Shown in pieces: positions 34,020 through 44,794 of a stretch of 64,000 bases of DNA. The DNA is from Takakia lepidozioides (Eukaryota; Streptophyta; Takakiopsida; Takakiales; Takakiaceae). A program made the translations under genes and the position numbers. The stretch's first letter is position 1, and each line of letters begins with the position of its first letter. The stretch covers positions 52,268,001-52,332,000 of the forward strand of contig CM060733.1 in the NCBI GenBank assembly GCA_030704615.1, written 5' to 3'. The notes beneath the pieces were generated by a model. That model was not told the origin of the DNA. It saw only the letters and a program-made list of their open reading frames with translations, and did no database searches.

Positions 34020-35690
34020 CATGGGTGTGGTACGAATGCTTTGGAGACCTATGAGCAAATGATGCATGAAGGGGTGAAGCCCAACCATATCACGTTTGTG
34101 CCCTGGCGGACAGGTATGCCAAATGTGGGTGCATTGTCAGACCTGCAATTGTACAAAATGTCATTCAGAACAATACCCTTGTGGACATGTATGAAGGGAG
34201 TGTTCGACAGTATGGCTGAACGAGATGTTGTGTCGTGGAGTGCGATCATTGCAGGATATGCACAGCAAGGGTGCGGGATGGAGGCTTTAGAGATCTAGGA
34301 ACAAATGTTGCGCGAAGGGGTGAAGCCCAACCACATCACATTTGTTTGTGTTTGCAATGCGTGTGCAAGCCTGGGAGCTCTGGAAAAAGGGAAAGAGGTC
34401 CGTGGTGACATCCTCCAAGCTGGAATTGTACCAGATGTCATTCTGAACACTGCCCCGGTGGGACAGGTATGCCAAATGTGGGTGCATTGTCAGACCTGCA
34501 ATTGTACAAAATGTCATTCAGAACAATACCCTTGTGGACATGTATGAAGGGAGTTTTCGACAGTATGGCTGAACGAGATGTGGTGTCATGGAGTGCGATG
34601 ATTGCAGGATATGCACAGCAAGGATGCGGGATGGAGGCTTTGCAGACCTACGAGCAAATGTTGTGTGAAGGGGCGAAGCCCAACCACATCACATTTGTTT
34701 GTGTTTGCAATGCGTGTGCAAGCCTGGGAGCTCTGGAAAAGGGGAAAGAGGTCTGTGGTGACATCGCCAAAGCTGGAATTGTACATGATGTCATCCTGAA
34801 CACTCCCCTGGTGGACATGTATGCCAAATATGGGTGCATTAAGGATACGAAGGGAGTTAATTTCAACACCATGGCTGAACGAGATGTGGTGTCATGGAAC
34901 GCGATGCTTGCAGGGGTATGCATAGCAGGGGCGTGGGATGGAGACTTTGGAGGCCTATGAGCAAATGATGGGGGAAGGGGTGAAGCCACATCACGTTTGT
35001 GTGCGTTTGCAGTTCGTGTGCAAGCCTGGCAGCCCTGGAAAAGGGCAAAGAGGTGCATGGTTGCATCGCCAAAGCTGGAATTGTACCAGATGTGATTTTG
35101 AACAATACCCTTGTGGACATGTATGCCAAATGTGGGTGCATTAAAGATGCGGATGAAGTGTTCAACAGTATGGCTGAACGAGATTTGATGTCATGGAATG
35201 CCATGCTTGCAGGATATGCACAGCAGGGGCGCGGGATGGAGGCCTTGGAGACCTATGAGCAAATGATGGGTAAGGGGTGAAGTGCGACCACATCACGTTT
35301 GTGTGCGTTTGCAATGCTTGTGCAAGCCTGGCAGCCCTGGAAAAGGGCAAGGGTGCATGGTGACATCATCAAAGCTGGAATTGTACCAAGGTTGCAATGT
35401 GTGTGCAAACCTGGGAGCCCTGGAAAATGGGAAAGAGGTCCGTGGTGACATCGTCAATGCTGGAATTGCTCCAGATCCATCCTGAACACTGCCCTGATGG
35501 ACATATGCCAAATGTGGGTGGATCGAGGATGCGAAGGGAGTTTTCAACACTGTGGTTGAAAGAAATGTGGTGTCGTGGAACGCTATGCTTGCACGGTATG
35601 CACAGCAGGGGCACGGGATGGAGGCTTTGGAGACCTATGAACAAATGATGGGGGAAGTGGTGAAGCCCTCATGGAGTGCAATGATTGCAG
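34020..35690 (+). pseudogene. PPR block 3: tandem P-L-S array
   Basis: Five or so near-identical triplets of about 300 bp follow each other, e.g. 34469-34960 and 34999-35280. Each reads (V)VSWNAMLAGYAQQG-type P motif, a THFVCVCNACASL-type L motif and a VDMYAKCGCIKDA-type S motif. Frame breaks occur at about 34140, 34300, 34465, 34915, 35280 and 35390. The section 34.47-35.64 kb is duplicated almost intact at 39.4-40.5 kb, breaks included. Confidence 0.88.
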
Positions 35691-36440
35691 GATATTAAAG
35701 TGGAGAACAGCCTTCTTGACGCCAAATGTGGGAGCGGAAAAGATGCACGTCAGGTTCTCGACAAAATGCCTGAACGAGATGTAGTCTCATGGAATGCCAT
35801 GATTACAGGATATGTTGAGCATGGCTATGCTGAAGAGGCTTTCAAGATACAAGCAAATGGAACTGGACGCGATGACACCGAACAGGGTCACGTTCGTTTC
35901 TGTTGTCAATGCATGTGCCAGTCTAGGGGCCCTGGAAAAGGGCACGTAGGTCCATGCTGATATTAACAAAGCTGGGGTTGTGTCATATATTAACTTGGAC
36001 AATGTCCTTGTTAACATGTATGCCAAATGTGGGAGTGTTCACGATGCACGTCAAGTGTTTGAAAATATGGTTCAGTAAGCATGGAATGCCATAATTGCAG
36101 GATATGCTCAGCATGGGTGTAGTACAGAGGCCTTCCAACTATTTGAACAGATGCAGCAAGAAGATTGAAGCCAGATGGTATCACCTTCATTTCTCTTCTA
36201 TCTGCTTGTAGGCATGTAGGCCTGGTGGATGAAGGCCACCACTTGTTTGGTTCCAGGCAAAAGAGGTCATCAACAAAATGCCAATTGAACCAGATGCTCT
36301 GGTTTGGGGGACCTTGCTTGCTGCTGCCAGAATTCATGGGGATGTGGAGGTAGCAGAACATGAAGCAAAATCTCTTCTCAAGTGCGATCCCAACCACCAT
36401 GCAGCTTATGTGCTGCTATCCAACATCTACGCCGCATCTG
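35691..36440 (+). pseudogene. PPR block 4 with E motif
   Basis: S/P motifs ([20 protein letters not shown] at about 35760-35820), a diverged L motif, another S motif with MYAKCGSVHDARQVF (36015-36065), then E-motif sequence in shifted frames: GLVDEGHHLF, INKMPIEPDALVWG and AAYVLLSNIYAASG, ending at about 36445. The motif content is more diverged from the array consensus than the other blocks, so it is probably an older paralogue. Confidence 0.85.
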
Positions 36441-37245
36441 GCAGGTGACAATATGACACAACATGATGTGGTTTCATGGAGGACCATGATTGCAGCATAT
36501 GCTCCGCATGAGTATGGCAGGGAGGCTGTTGAGATGTATGAACAAATGCAAAATAAAGGATCTAACGCCCAACACAAACAATATCACCTTTATATGTGTT
36601 CTCTCTGCGTGCAGCCACACTGACCTACTGAATGAAGGAAGATGCTACTTCGATTCCCTGAGTGAAGATCATGGTATCAATCTGACAGTAAAGCACTTTG
36701 GCTGCATGGTGGACCTTCTTGGACGTGCGGGACAACTGGATGAGGCAGTGGACCTGATTTATAAAATGCCAATCAATCCAGATGTTGTGGTGTGGAAGGC
36801 CTTGCTTGGTGCCTGCAAAATCCATGGCAATGTGGAGATGGTTGAATGTGTGGCAACATCTATCCTCAAGTGGGATGAACAGGATGCCACGACTTATGTG
36901 GTGCTATATCAAACATCCATGCTGCAGCTGGCAGGTGGGATGATACTGCAAAGGTGAGAAGAATGATGAAGGTCAGAGGGGTTAGAAAGGAGCCAAATGA
37001 CAAGTTGCATCCCAGAATTAAGGAAATCCATGCTGAGCTGAGAAGATTGTCTGGGCAGATGAAGGAGGCGGGGTATGTGCCTGACACATGCTTTTTATTG
37101 CATGATGTGGAGGAAAGGAATTTTCTCTTAGCCACCACAGTGAGAAGGTGGCCATTGGTTTTGGGCTGATCAGCACGACTCATCAAGAATCTTCGAGTGT
37201 GTGGAGACTGCCACACCTCCACCAAATTCATCTCAAATTAATGAG
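36441..37245 (+). pseudogene. PPR block 5: E, E+ and truncated DYW domain
   Basis: Follows block 4 with VVSWRTMIAAYAPHEYG, then after a shift an intact E motif (HFGCMVDLLGRAGQLDEAVD, PDVVVWKALLGACKIHGNVE), E+ (KVRRMMKVRGVRKEPND) and the start of DYW (EIHAELRRLSGQMKEAGYVPD, LHDVEER). The deaminase signature HSEKVAIGFGLIST (contains H-x-E) is present at about 37125-37165 in a second frame, and NLRVCGDCHTSTKFISN (C-x2-C) at about 37180-37235 in a third. The terminal D-Y-W and the sequence before it are missing. DYW domains are the cytidine deaminases of plant organellar RNA editing; this one is dead. Confidence 0.88.
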
Positions 37246-38155
37246 CTTGATGAGAGGGGAAGCCCTGTGCACAAGTTGTTTCAGCATCTAAAATTTGGAC
37301 ATGTTTGTTTGTTTCTCGTGGTGTGGCTTTGGATGGAGCCCTTGATGAACTTACATGAATATTGTCAAAAGCTAGCGTTAACCCACCAAGATCCAATCCC
37401 ACGGTAGATGCTTGAAAGTTCATACATTGAATGTAAGGGTATTTGGGTATGTTGATATTGATTGATGTGGCTTGTGAAAATTGAACGTTGAAATGCAGAT
37501 CCGACATTTTTCTTCCAGGATAAAACAAAACATGGGATTTCTGCATGTAACACGGTGGGGCCGACCCACCCTTTTTTTGTGAAAAATTGAACGTAGTTCT
37601 CAGAATTCGTCGCTAGTAGTGCGGAGCAACGCGAAGCCCTAGTTCTATCGACGACCGAAGGTCGGAAGCTAGTTTAGCGTAGAGCAGGAATAGGGTGCCA
37701 TAGTGCCACATCATCATCACCACATCATCGTAGACACGTCATCATAGCCAGGTCATCGTAGACACGTCATCGTCGTCGTCAATTTCTTTGGAACCTGCCC
37801 GGAATGCCCGGGCGAAATAGGCCAATAGAAATCGCCGCGCCAACGTTTTAGGAACTGCCCGCAATGCCCGGATCTTGATCTTCTTGAACTGCAGGAGCTC
37901 TGCGTTTTCCGCCACCGTTCACCTTGCAAGCACAGGCATGGATAGCTGAAGGAGCAGGGATGAGTGTGGGTCCAGATTCATAGATCGATCCGACATTACC
38001 TGACTACAGACACAAGCAGCACACACAACAGGTTATTGCCAGGCTGTGTTTCAATCTCTGCCTCCTATTAGTACCATGATTTGTTATTCTTCCTGATGTT
38101 TACAAGGTTCTTGCGAGAGTCAGCTTGGTCTTGCCGGGCCGTGTTTCAATCTCTG
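37246..38155. other. Spacer; trinucleotide-rich tract, no gene
   Basis: Contains a (CATCATCGTAGACACGT)-like tract at about 37707-37775 and a duplicated GGAACTGCCCG..AATGCCCGG phrase at about 37792 and 37850. No supported ORF. Confidence 0.5.
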
Positions 38156-38530
38156 CCTGCTTAGAGATCCACGCTGACCTTGTTAAAACTGGATTAGCGC
38201 TTACTGGAGTCTGCCCTTGCTGACATGTATGCCGAATGTGGGAGCATGAACTATGCATGTCAAGTTTCAACAATATGGCAAAATGAAATATTGTCCCTTG
38301 GAGTTCAGTGATTGCAGGATGTGCTCTGCATAGGTGCAGCAGGGATGTTTTTGAGACCTACGAGCAAATGCAACATGAAGGGGTAAGGTCGAACAGGGTC
38401 ACGTTCATTTGTGTTCTCAATGCATGTGCTAAATTTGGAGCCCTGGAAAAGGACAAGCAGGTCCCTGCTGACTTTAGGAAAACTGTTGCACATTATATTA
38501 GCTTGGACACAATCAAGGCAAAAAGGTGAA
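38156..38530 (+). pseudogene. PPR block 6, single degenerate triplet
   Basis: EIHADLVKTG-like, then AECGSMNYACQV and a stop, then SVIAGCALHRCSRDVFETYEQMQHEGV and RVTFICVLNACAKFGALEK. At least two frame breaks and one in-frame TGA. It belongs to the older type, like block 4. Confidence 0.8.
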
Positions 38531-38614
38531 TTTCTGTTGGAAGCAGAAGAAAGTCAGCATAGGAACTAGTGTGATAAGTCTAGGCTGTATGAATATCCTT
38601 GCTTATAGCTGCAT

Positions 38615-38727
38615 CCATGAGGTGAAATCATGGAAGCTTCGGACGCAGTCCTTGTGGCATTCGCAAAAAGTGGACAACTGAGTCGAAATGCTGCTTGTCC
38701 ATGCGGCTCTGGTAAGAAGTACAAGAG
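38615..38727 (+). pseudogene. Isolated SEC-C motif exon
   Basis: An open frame from ATG 38630 reads a short acidic start, then SGQLSRNAACPCGSGKKYKR and ends at AG|GTGGGT, a good splice donor. C-P-C-G-S-G-K-K is the hallmark of the SEC-C zinc-binding motif (found at the end of SecA and in various plant proteins). No continuing exon with the third and fourth metal ligands was recognised downstream, so it is a captured exon or the remnant of a lost gene inside the PPR field. Confidence 0.6.
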
Positions 38728-39225
38728 GTGGGTTCTCGCTCTTTTCATAACTCCTCTCATCTCTCTGCCCCATTCCAATGGGAGTGTTGTAAGGCAGAGA
38801 GAAGCAATGTTTCTGGCTGCTTTATCTCACATTCATACTTAAACAGATGGATTTTGTGGCTAGATGAGTCAAATTTCAAACTTAAAGCAAAGCAAGTAGT
38901 ACTATCAAACATCATGTAGCCTGGCAATAAGCTGGCCGTGCGGCATCTGTGGCTTGAACACTATCTTACAAGCAAAGTATGCTCCAAATATATTGTCTAT
39001 CCTTTACTAGACCATGACTGGTAAAAATCTGGGGAGTTCTGTTGCAAGTGTTGTGGGGAAGTCATAAGCTTGGACTTGAAACAGGGAAGTCAAGCTGCAC
39101 AAGCACGCACTTATGAAGAGTTTGTGCTCTGTTGTAAGGTCAGGTGGCCTCCTGCCGTTTTATCGTTTTGGTCACCTACTTTCACTCCAAAGGGACTTTG
39201 ACAGATGCAACTGGGTCTTTACATC
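38728..39225. other. Spacer; no gene recognised
   Basis: Follows the SEC-C exon; may contain intron sequence of the lost gene. No supported ORF. Confidence 0.45.
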
Positions 39226-39229
39226 TTTA

Positions 39230-40530
39230 CATCATCACTTCCTCTGAGCAAATGATGTGCGAAGGGATGAAGCCCAACCGCATAACGTTTGTTTGCATTG
39301 GCAATGTGTGTGCAAGCCTGGCAGCCCTGGAAAGGTGCAAAGAGGTGCATGGTGACATCATCAAATCTGGAATTGTACCCGATGTCATTCTGAACACTGC
39401 CCTGTTGGACATGTATGTCAAATGTGGGAGCATTGAGGATGGAAAGGGAGTGTTCGACAGTATGGCTGAATGAGATGTGGTGTCGTGGAGTGCGATGATT
39501 GGAGGATATGCACAGCAAGTATGCGGGATGGAGGACTTGGAGACCTATGAGCAATTGATGTGCGAAGGGGTGAAGCCCGACCACATTACGCTTGTGTGCG
39601 TTTGCAGTGCGTGTGCAAGCCTGGGAGCTCTGGAAAAGGGGAAAGAGGTCCGTGGTGACATCACCAAAGCTGTTATTGTACCTGATGTCATCCTGAACAC
39701 TGCCCTGGTGGACATGTATGCCAAATGTGGGTGCATTAAGGATACGAAAGGAGTTAATTTCAACACCATGGCTGAACGAGATGTGGTGTCGTGGAACGCA
39801 ATGCTTGCAGGGGTATGCACAGCAGGGGCGTGGGATGGAGGCTTTGGAGACCTATGAGCAAATGATGGGGGAAGGGGTGAAGCCACATCATGTTTTGTGT
39901 GCATTTGCAGTTCGTGTGCAAGCCTGGCAGCCCTGGAAAAGGGCAAAGAGGTGCATGGTTGCATCGCCAAAGCTGGAATTATACTAGATGTGATCCTGAA
40001 CAATACCCTCGTCGACATGTATGCCAAATGTGGGTGCATCAAAGATGCGGATGAAGTGTTCAACAGTATGGCTGAACGAGATTTGGTGTCATGGAATGCC
40101 ATGCTTGCAGGATATGCACAGCAGGGGCGCGGGATGGAGGCCTTGGAGACCTATGAGCAAATGATGGGTAAGGGGTGAAGCGCGACCACATCACGTTTGT
40201 GTGCGTTTGCAATGCTTGTGCAAGCCTGGTTGGAAAAGGGCAAAGGGTGCATGGTGACATCATCAAAGCTGGAATTGTACCAAGGTTGCAATGCGTGTGC
40301 AAACCTGGGAGCCCTGGAAAATGGGAAAGAAGTCCGTGGTGACATTGTCAAAGCTGGAATTGCACCAGATTCATCTTGAACACTGCCCTGATGGACATAT
40401 GCCAAATGTGGGTGGATCGAGGATGCAAAGGGAGTTTTCAACACTGTGGTTGAAAGAAATGTGGTGTTGTGGAATGCTATGCTTGCAGGGTATGCACAGC
40501 AGGGGCACGGGATGAAGGTTTTGGAGACCT
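39230..40530 (+). pseudogene. PPR block 7: duplicate of block 3
   Basis: Opens with EQMMCEGMKPNRITFVCIGN and continues through four to five P-L-S triplets (39477-39857, 39897-40178, 40197-40530). It aligns with block 3 at a constant offset of about 4.9 kb (39738 with 34841; 40169 with 35271). It shares the extra base in GCAGGGGTATGC, the premature stop after ATGGGTAAGGGGTGA and the GACATATGCC deletion. It is therefore a segmental duplication of already broken sequence. Confidence 0.88.
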
Positions 40531-40534
40531 ATTA

Positions 40535-40890
40535 GAGTGTGTGTATAGAAGCATCCAAGAGGGCCAGATTTCAAGCACAAGATTACCTATGATTTTGTTA
40601 GTTAGCTCGTTAGCTCGGAGCAAGGATAGAGTGTGGGTCCAGATTCATCCAAGAGGCCAGATTTCAAGCACAAGAGTACCTGTTCGATAGCTACAAGAAA
40701 TCTGCATGGGTAGATGGTCAACTGGAAGCCGCAAAAGCAGCGGCACAATTGATAAAATCAGGCATTGCTAATCAAGGCACCTTCTTCAACACATTTCACC
40801 CAGTTTTTCCCTCACAACAAGAAAGCAGCCAAAACAGGTAACAGGGATGAGGAGAAGCTATGGAATGAATACTTTTCTAACCAAATGTAA
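40535..40890 (+). pseudogene. PDF/WWDNR-type domain fragment 1
   Basis: Two overlapping copies of the phrase 'HPRG.PDF.HK' (second copy, about 40650-40675, reads PDFKHKST) are followed by YKKSAWVDGQL...AAQLIKSG in shifted frames. Further on, DEEKLWNEYFSN lies at about 40846-40890. The same motifs occur in intact order at 47.4-47.8 kb on the other strand. They resemble the PDF motif of plant organellar single-stranded DNA-binding (OSB) proteins (W-W-D-N-R ... P-D-F-K-H-K). Pieces are out of order here; pseudogene. Confidence 0.6.
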
Positions 40891-42440
40891 TTTTGAACAA
40901 TACCCTTGTTGGACATGTATGCCAAATGTGGAGGGAGTGTTCAACAATATGGCTGAATCTGCCTGTTTTTCCCTCTCATCAGACTCGGCCCTGAGATGCA
41001 TATTGAATTCTGTAAGTTAGCTTGTTGGGTGTATCTGTGGTGGTTAGGAGTGACTTTGACAAGTTACTGCCGATGTGGCAGCAGGAAAGTATCCAAAAAT
41101 AGATAACATAGGGGAGAAGCTTGTTGACATTTGTTTGTCTTTGCAATGCGTGTGCAAGCCTGGCAGCCCTGGAAAGGTGCAATGAGGTCCATGGTGACAT
41201 CGTCAAAGCTGATTTGTACCAGATGTCATCTTGAACACAGCCCTGCTGGACATGTATGTCAAATGTAAGTGCATCGAGGATGCAAAGGGAGTTTTCGACA
41301 GTGTGGCTGAAAGAAATGTGGTGTCGTGGAGGGCGATGATTGCAGGATATGCACAGCAAGGGGCAGGATGGAGGCTTCGGAGACCTATGAGCAAATGATG
41401 GGGGAAGGGGTGAAGCCCGACCACATAATGTTTGTTTGCATTTGCAATGCGTGTGCAAGCCTGGCAGCTCTGGAAAGGTGCAAAGTGGTCCATGGTGACA
41501 TCGTCACATCTGGAATTGTACCCAATGTCATTTTGAACACTGCCCTGCTGGACATGTATGTCAAATGTGAGTGCATCGAGGATGCAAAGGGAGTTTTCGA
41601 CAGTATGGCTGAAGGAGATGTGGTGTCGTGGAGGGCGCTGATTGGAGAATATGCACAGCAAGGGGCGCGGGATGGAGGCGTTGGAGACCTATGAGCAATT
41701 GATGTGTGAGGGGGTGAAGCCCAACCGCATAACGTTTGTGTGCATTTGCAATGCGTGTGCAAGCCTGGCAGCTTTGGAAAGGTGCAATGAGGTCCATGCA
41801 TGTGACATCGTCAAAGCTGGATTTGTACTAGATGTCATCCTGAACACTGCCCTGTTGGACATGTATGTCAAATGTGAGTGCATCAAGGATGCAAAGGGAG
41901 TGTTCGACAGTATGGCTGAATGAGATGTGGTGTTGTGGAGTGCGATGATTGCAGGATATGCACAGCAAGGATGCGGGATGGAGGCTTTGGAGACCTATGA
42001 GCAATTGATGTGCAAAGGGGTGAGGCCCAACTACAACACATTTGTTTGCGTTTGCAATGCGTGTGCAAGCCTAGGAGCCCTGGAAAAGGGGGAAGAGGTC
42101 CAAGGTGACATCGTCAAAGCTGGATTTGTACCAGATGTCATCCTGAACACTGCCCTGGTGGACATGTATGCCAAATGTGGGTGCATGGAGGATGCAAAGG
42201 GAGTGTTCGACAATATGGCTGAATGAGATGTGGTGTCGTGGAATGCAATGATCGCAGGATATGCACAGCATGGTTGTCATAGGGAGGTCCTGCAACTATT
42301 TGAAGGAATGCAAAAGAATGGCTTGAAGCAGTATGTGTTCTCTCTGCATGCAGCCACACTGGCGTTCTGAATGAAGATAGACGCTACTTCGATTCCCTGA
42401 GTGAAGATCATGGTGTCACTCCGACAGTATAGCTCTTTGG
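40891..42440 (+). pseudogene. PPR block 8: tandem P-L-S array
   Basis: Triplets in frame for 90-120 residues at a time: 41326-41694, 41642-41923 and 41927-42226. All show CASLAALERCKVVHGDIV-type L motifs and LLDMYVKCECIEDAKGVFDSMAE S motifs. Each is ended by a stop or shift at the MAE(stop) position or at GGGGC(G/A). At 42240-42440 a P motif passes into a broken E motif. 40905-41110 repeats words of 33900-34010 (GGTTAGCTyGTTGGGTG), another sign of duplication. Confidence 0.86.
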
Positions 42441-42444
42441 CTAC

Positions 42445-43473
42445 ATGATGGACCTTCTTGGACGTGTGGGACAACTGGATGAGACAGTGGACCTGATTAA
42501 TAAAATGCCAATCAATCCAGATGTTGTGGTGTGGAAGGCCTTGTTTAGTGCCTGCAGAATCCATGACAATATAGAGATGGATGCTCACCAAGTGTTCAAC
42601 AGAATGCCTCAACGATGTTTGATCATGTGGAACATAATGTTGGCAGGATTTACCAAGCACGGGTGTGGTAGGAATGCTTTGGAGACCTATGAGCAAATGC
42701 TGCGCGAAAGGGTGAAGCCCAACCACATCACATTTGTTTGTGTTTACAATGCGTGTGCAAGCCGGGGAGCTCTGGAAAAGGGGAAAGAGGCCCATGGTGA
42801 CATCGTCAAAGCTGGAATTGTACCAGATGTCATTCTGCAAACTGCTCTGGTGGTCATGTATGCCAAATGTGGGTGCATGAAGGATGCGAAGGCAGCTTTC
42901 AACACTATGGCTGAACGAGATGTGGTGCCATTGGACGCGATGCTTGCAGGGTATGCACAACAAAAACGTGGTATGGAGGCTTTGGAGACTTATGAACAAA
43001 TGATGGGAGAAGGGGTGAAGCCCGACCACATCACGTTTGGGTGCGTTTGCAATGCGTGTGCAAGCCTGGCAGCTCTGGAAAGGGGCAAAGAGGTCCATGG
43101 CCACATCTTCAGAGCTGGAATTGTACCAGATTTCATTCTGAACAATACCCCGGTGGACATGTTTGCAAAATGTGGGTGCATCTAGGACGCAATGGGAGTG
43201 TTCAACACTATGGCTGAACAAGATGTGGCGTTGTGCAAGCCTGGCAGCCCTAGAGAAGGGCAAAGAGGTGCATGGGGATATCATCAAAGCTGAAATTGTA
43301 CCAAATGTCATTCTAAACATTGCCCTAACAGCTCTGGAAAAGGGGAAAGAGGTCCATGGCGACATCTTCAGAGCTAGAATTGTACCAGCTGTCATTCTAA
43401 ACAATACCCTGGTGGACATGTTTGCAAAATGTGGGTGCATCTAGGATGCAAAGGGAGTCACACTATGGTTGAA
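42445..43473 (+). pseudogene. PPR block 9: E motif followed by PPR triplets (chimera)
   Basis: The longest PPR frame in the window (42445-43185, 246 codons) starts inside an E motif (MMDLLGRVGQLDETVDLINK, then NPDVVVWKALFSACRIH). It continues without a break into an S motif (HQVFNRMPQRC) and two full P-L-S triplets. In normal proteins the E motif comes after the repeats, so this order shows recombination between copies. After the stop, 43163-43473 holds further L motifs. The next triplet is interrupted at 43473 by element C and resumes at 45874. Confidence 0.85.
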
Positions 43474-43483
43474 CGAGGTGTGG
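43474..43483. repeat. Left target-site duplication of element C
   Basis: CGAGGTGTGG, identical to 45874-45883. In the uninterrupted PPR copies this position reads CGAGATGTGG once (AERDVV). If the element starts at GGAGCG, two of the ten bases belong to its end, giving 8-10 bp. Confidence 0.85.
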
Positions 43484-44128
43484 AGCGTAGCTACGGCGTG
43501 AGCCTAGCCGCATGAGCCCAGGAGCTCGGCTCACGCTTTGCCCTCTAAGTGTGAGCCTAGGCTCACGCTTGCTAAGCGTGAGCCCAGGGTTAAGAGGAGG
43601 GAGAAGCAAGTCCTATAACCGAGGACATGGTTTAGAGGGGGTCCTATTACCGTGGAAGCGTATATTTTGGAAGAAGAGGTGAACACGGCAAAACTTCCAA
43701 ATACGGCAAACACACGGCAATATTGAGTCCCCTTTAGAAGCACGACGATCGACCCAATTCCCCCAGCCCTACTTCGTCAACCCCAAGCACTCCCACCCCC
43801 AAGCACTTCACGCAGCTGGTCCCACCCTCCACCAGTCCCAAGCGCTCCACCTTGAAGACGAGCACCAAGTGCTCGTGATCCTACCTGGCCCCACTCTCAC
43901 CAAGCCCGAACCTTCTCTGGTCACTGTTCTTATAAGTATACTCCTGCAGCAGCCACACCCACTAGAGAGTTGTTTTTCAACCCACCGACAATAGTAGAAC
44001 TATCTAGAAAGTAAAACTCTCTAGAAAGTCAACTAGTGAACTAGGGAAGATGGCTATACCAACTCTGGCCCGCCGGTAGCGGGTTTAACGGGTTTCGGAC
44101 CTAGCTGGCGCGTCCAGGTCCGGTTACG

Positions 44129-44228
44129 GGTTCATTTTAAAAATGAACCCGGGTCAGGGTCCGAGTTTTTGGTGATGGTACGGGTCCGGTCAGGGTCCGA
44201 GTTTTTGGTGATGGTACGGGTCCGGATC
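44129..44228. repeat. Palindrome and 36-bp tandem repeat in element C
   Basis: GGGTTCATTTT-A-AAAATGAACCC (44129-44151) is a perfect 11-bp-arm palindrome. The unit TCAGGGTCCGAGTTTTTGGTG... at 44154 recurs exactly at 44190 (period 36). Confidence 0.85.
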
Positions 44229-44794
44229 CGGATAGGTAACCCGGACCCTAACGAGGGTTTTTCTTAGGGATATTGAAAAGGGGTAGGAGTGGCTATATAT
44301 ATTGGGTGTAGGCTAGTGCAAGTGGCCCACTCTAGGTAATTTTCCTCGAATTGGTAGGCTACATGTATTTCCACCCTTGCCATATTTTGCGAATCAAATG
44401 GATGTTGATGAGCAATAGAAGGTGAAGTGCAGAAATAGTTGAAAACCGTAGGACGAATGGAACTCTTTCTATTCTATATGAAAACCATAGGTTAATTGGT
44501 ACAAATGAGGTGTATAGTTCTCGCAAGACCGGCGACGAGCATCTCCTTGGGAAACAGAGGAGGCCCCACAATCCTGACCCCACTCCTCATTTGGCCCGTC
44601 AGATCATCCTGCATGGGGCCCGCCATGGCTACATTTGTGCTGCTCCCATGGGTCCACAAGCGAGGACCTGTTTGAGACCCCTAGTTTTTGGCGAAAACTG
44701 CCTTATTTGGACCTTTTTTTTCCCTTTGTTTCATTCGCCAACGAGATTTTCAGGCGGCCAAATGGCCAATAAAAAAAACGCTAACCCTAACCCG

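Noticed and set aside
42277-43440. 387-codon open frame on the minus strand
   Set aside because: It is the antisense of tandem PPR triplets; the same codon pattern keeps one antisense frame open in every copy, and the translation resembles nothing.
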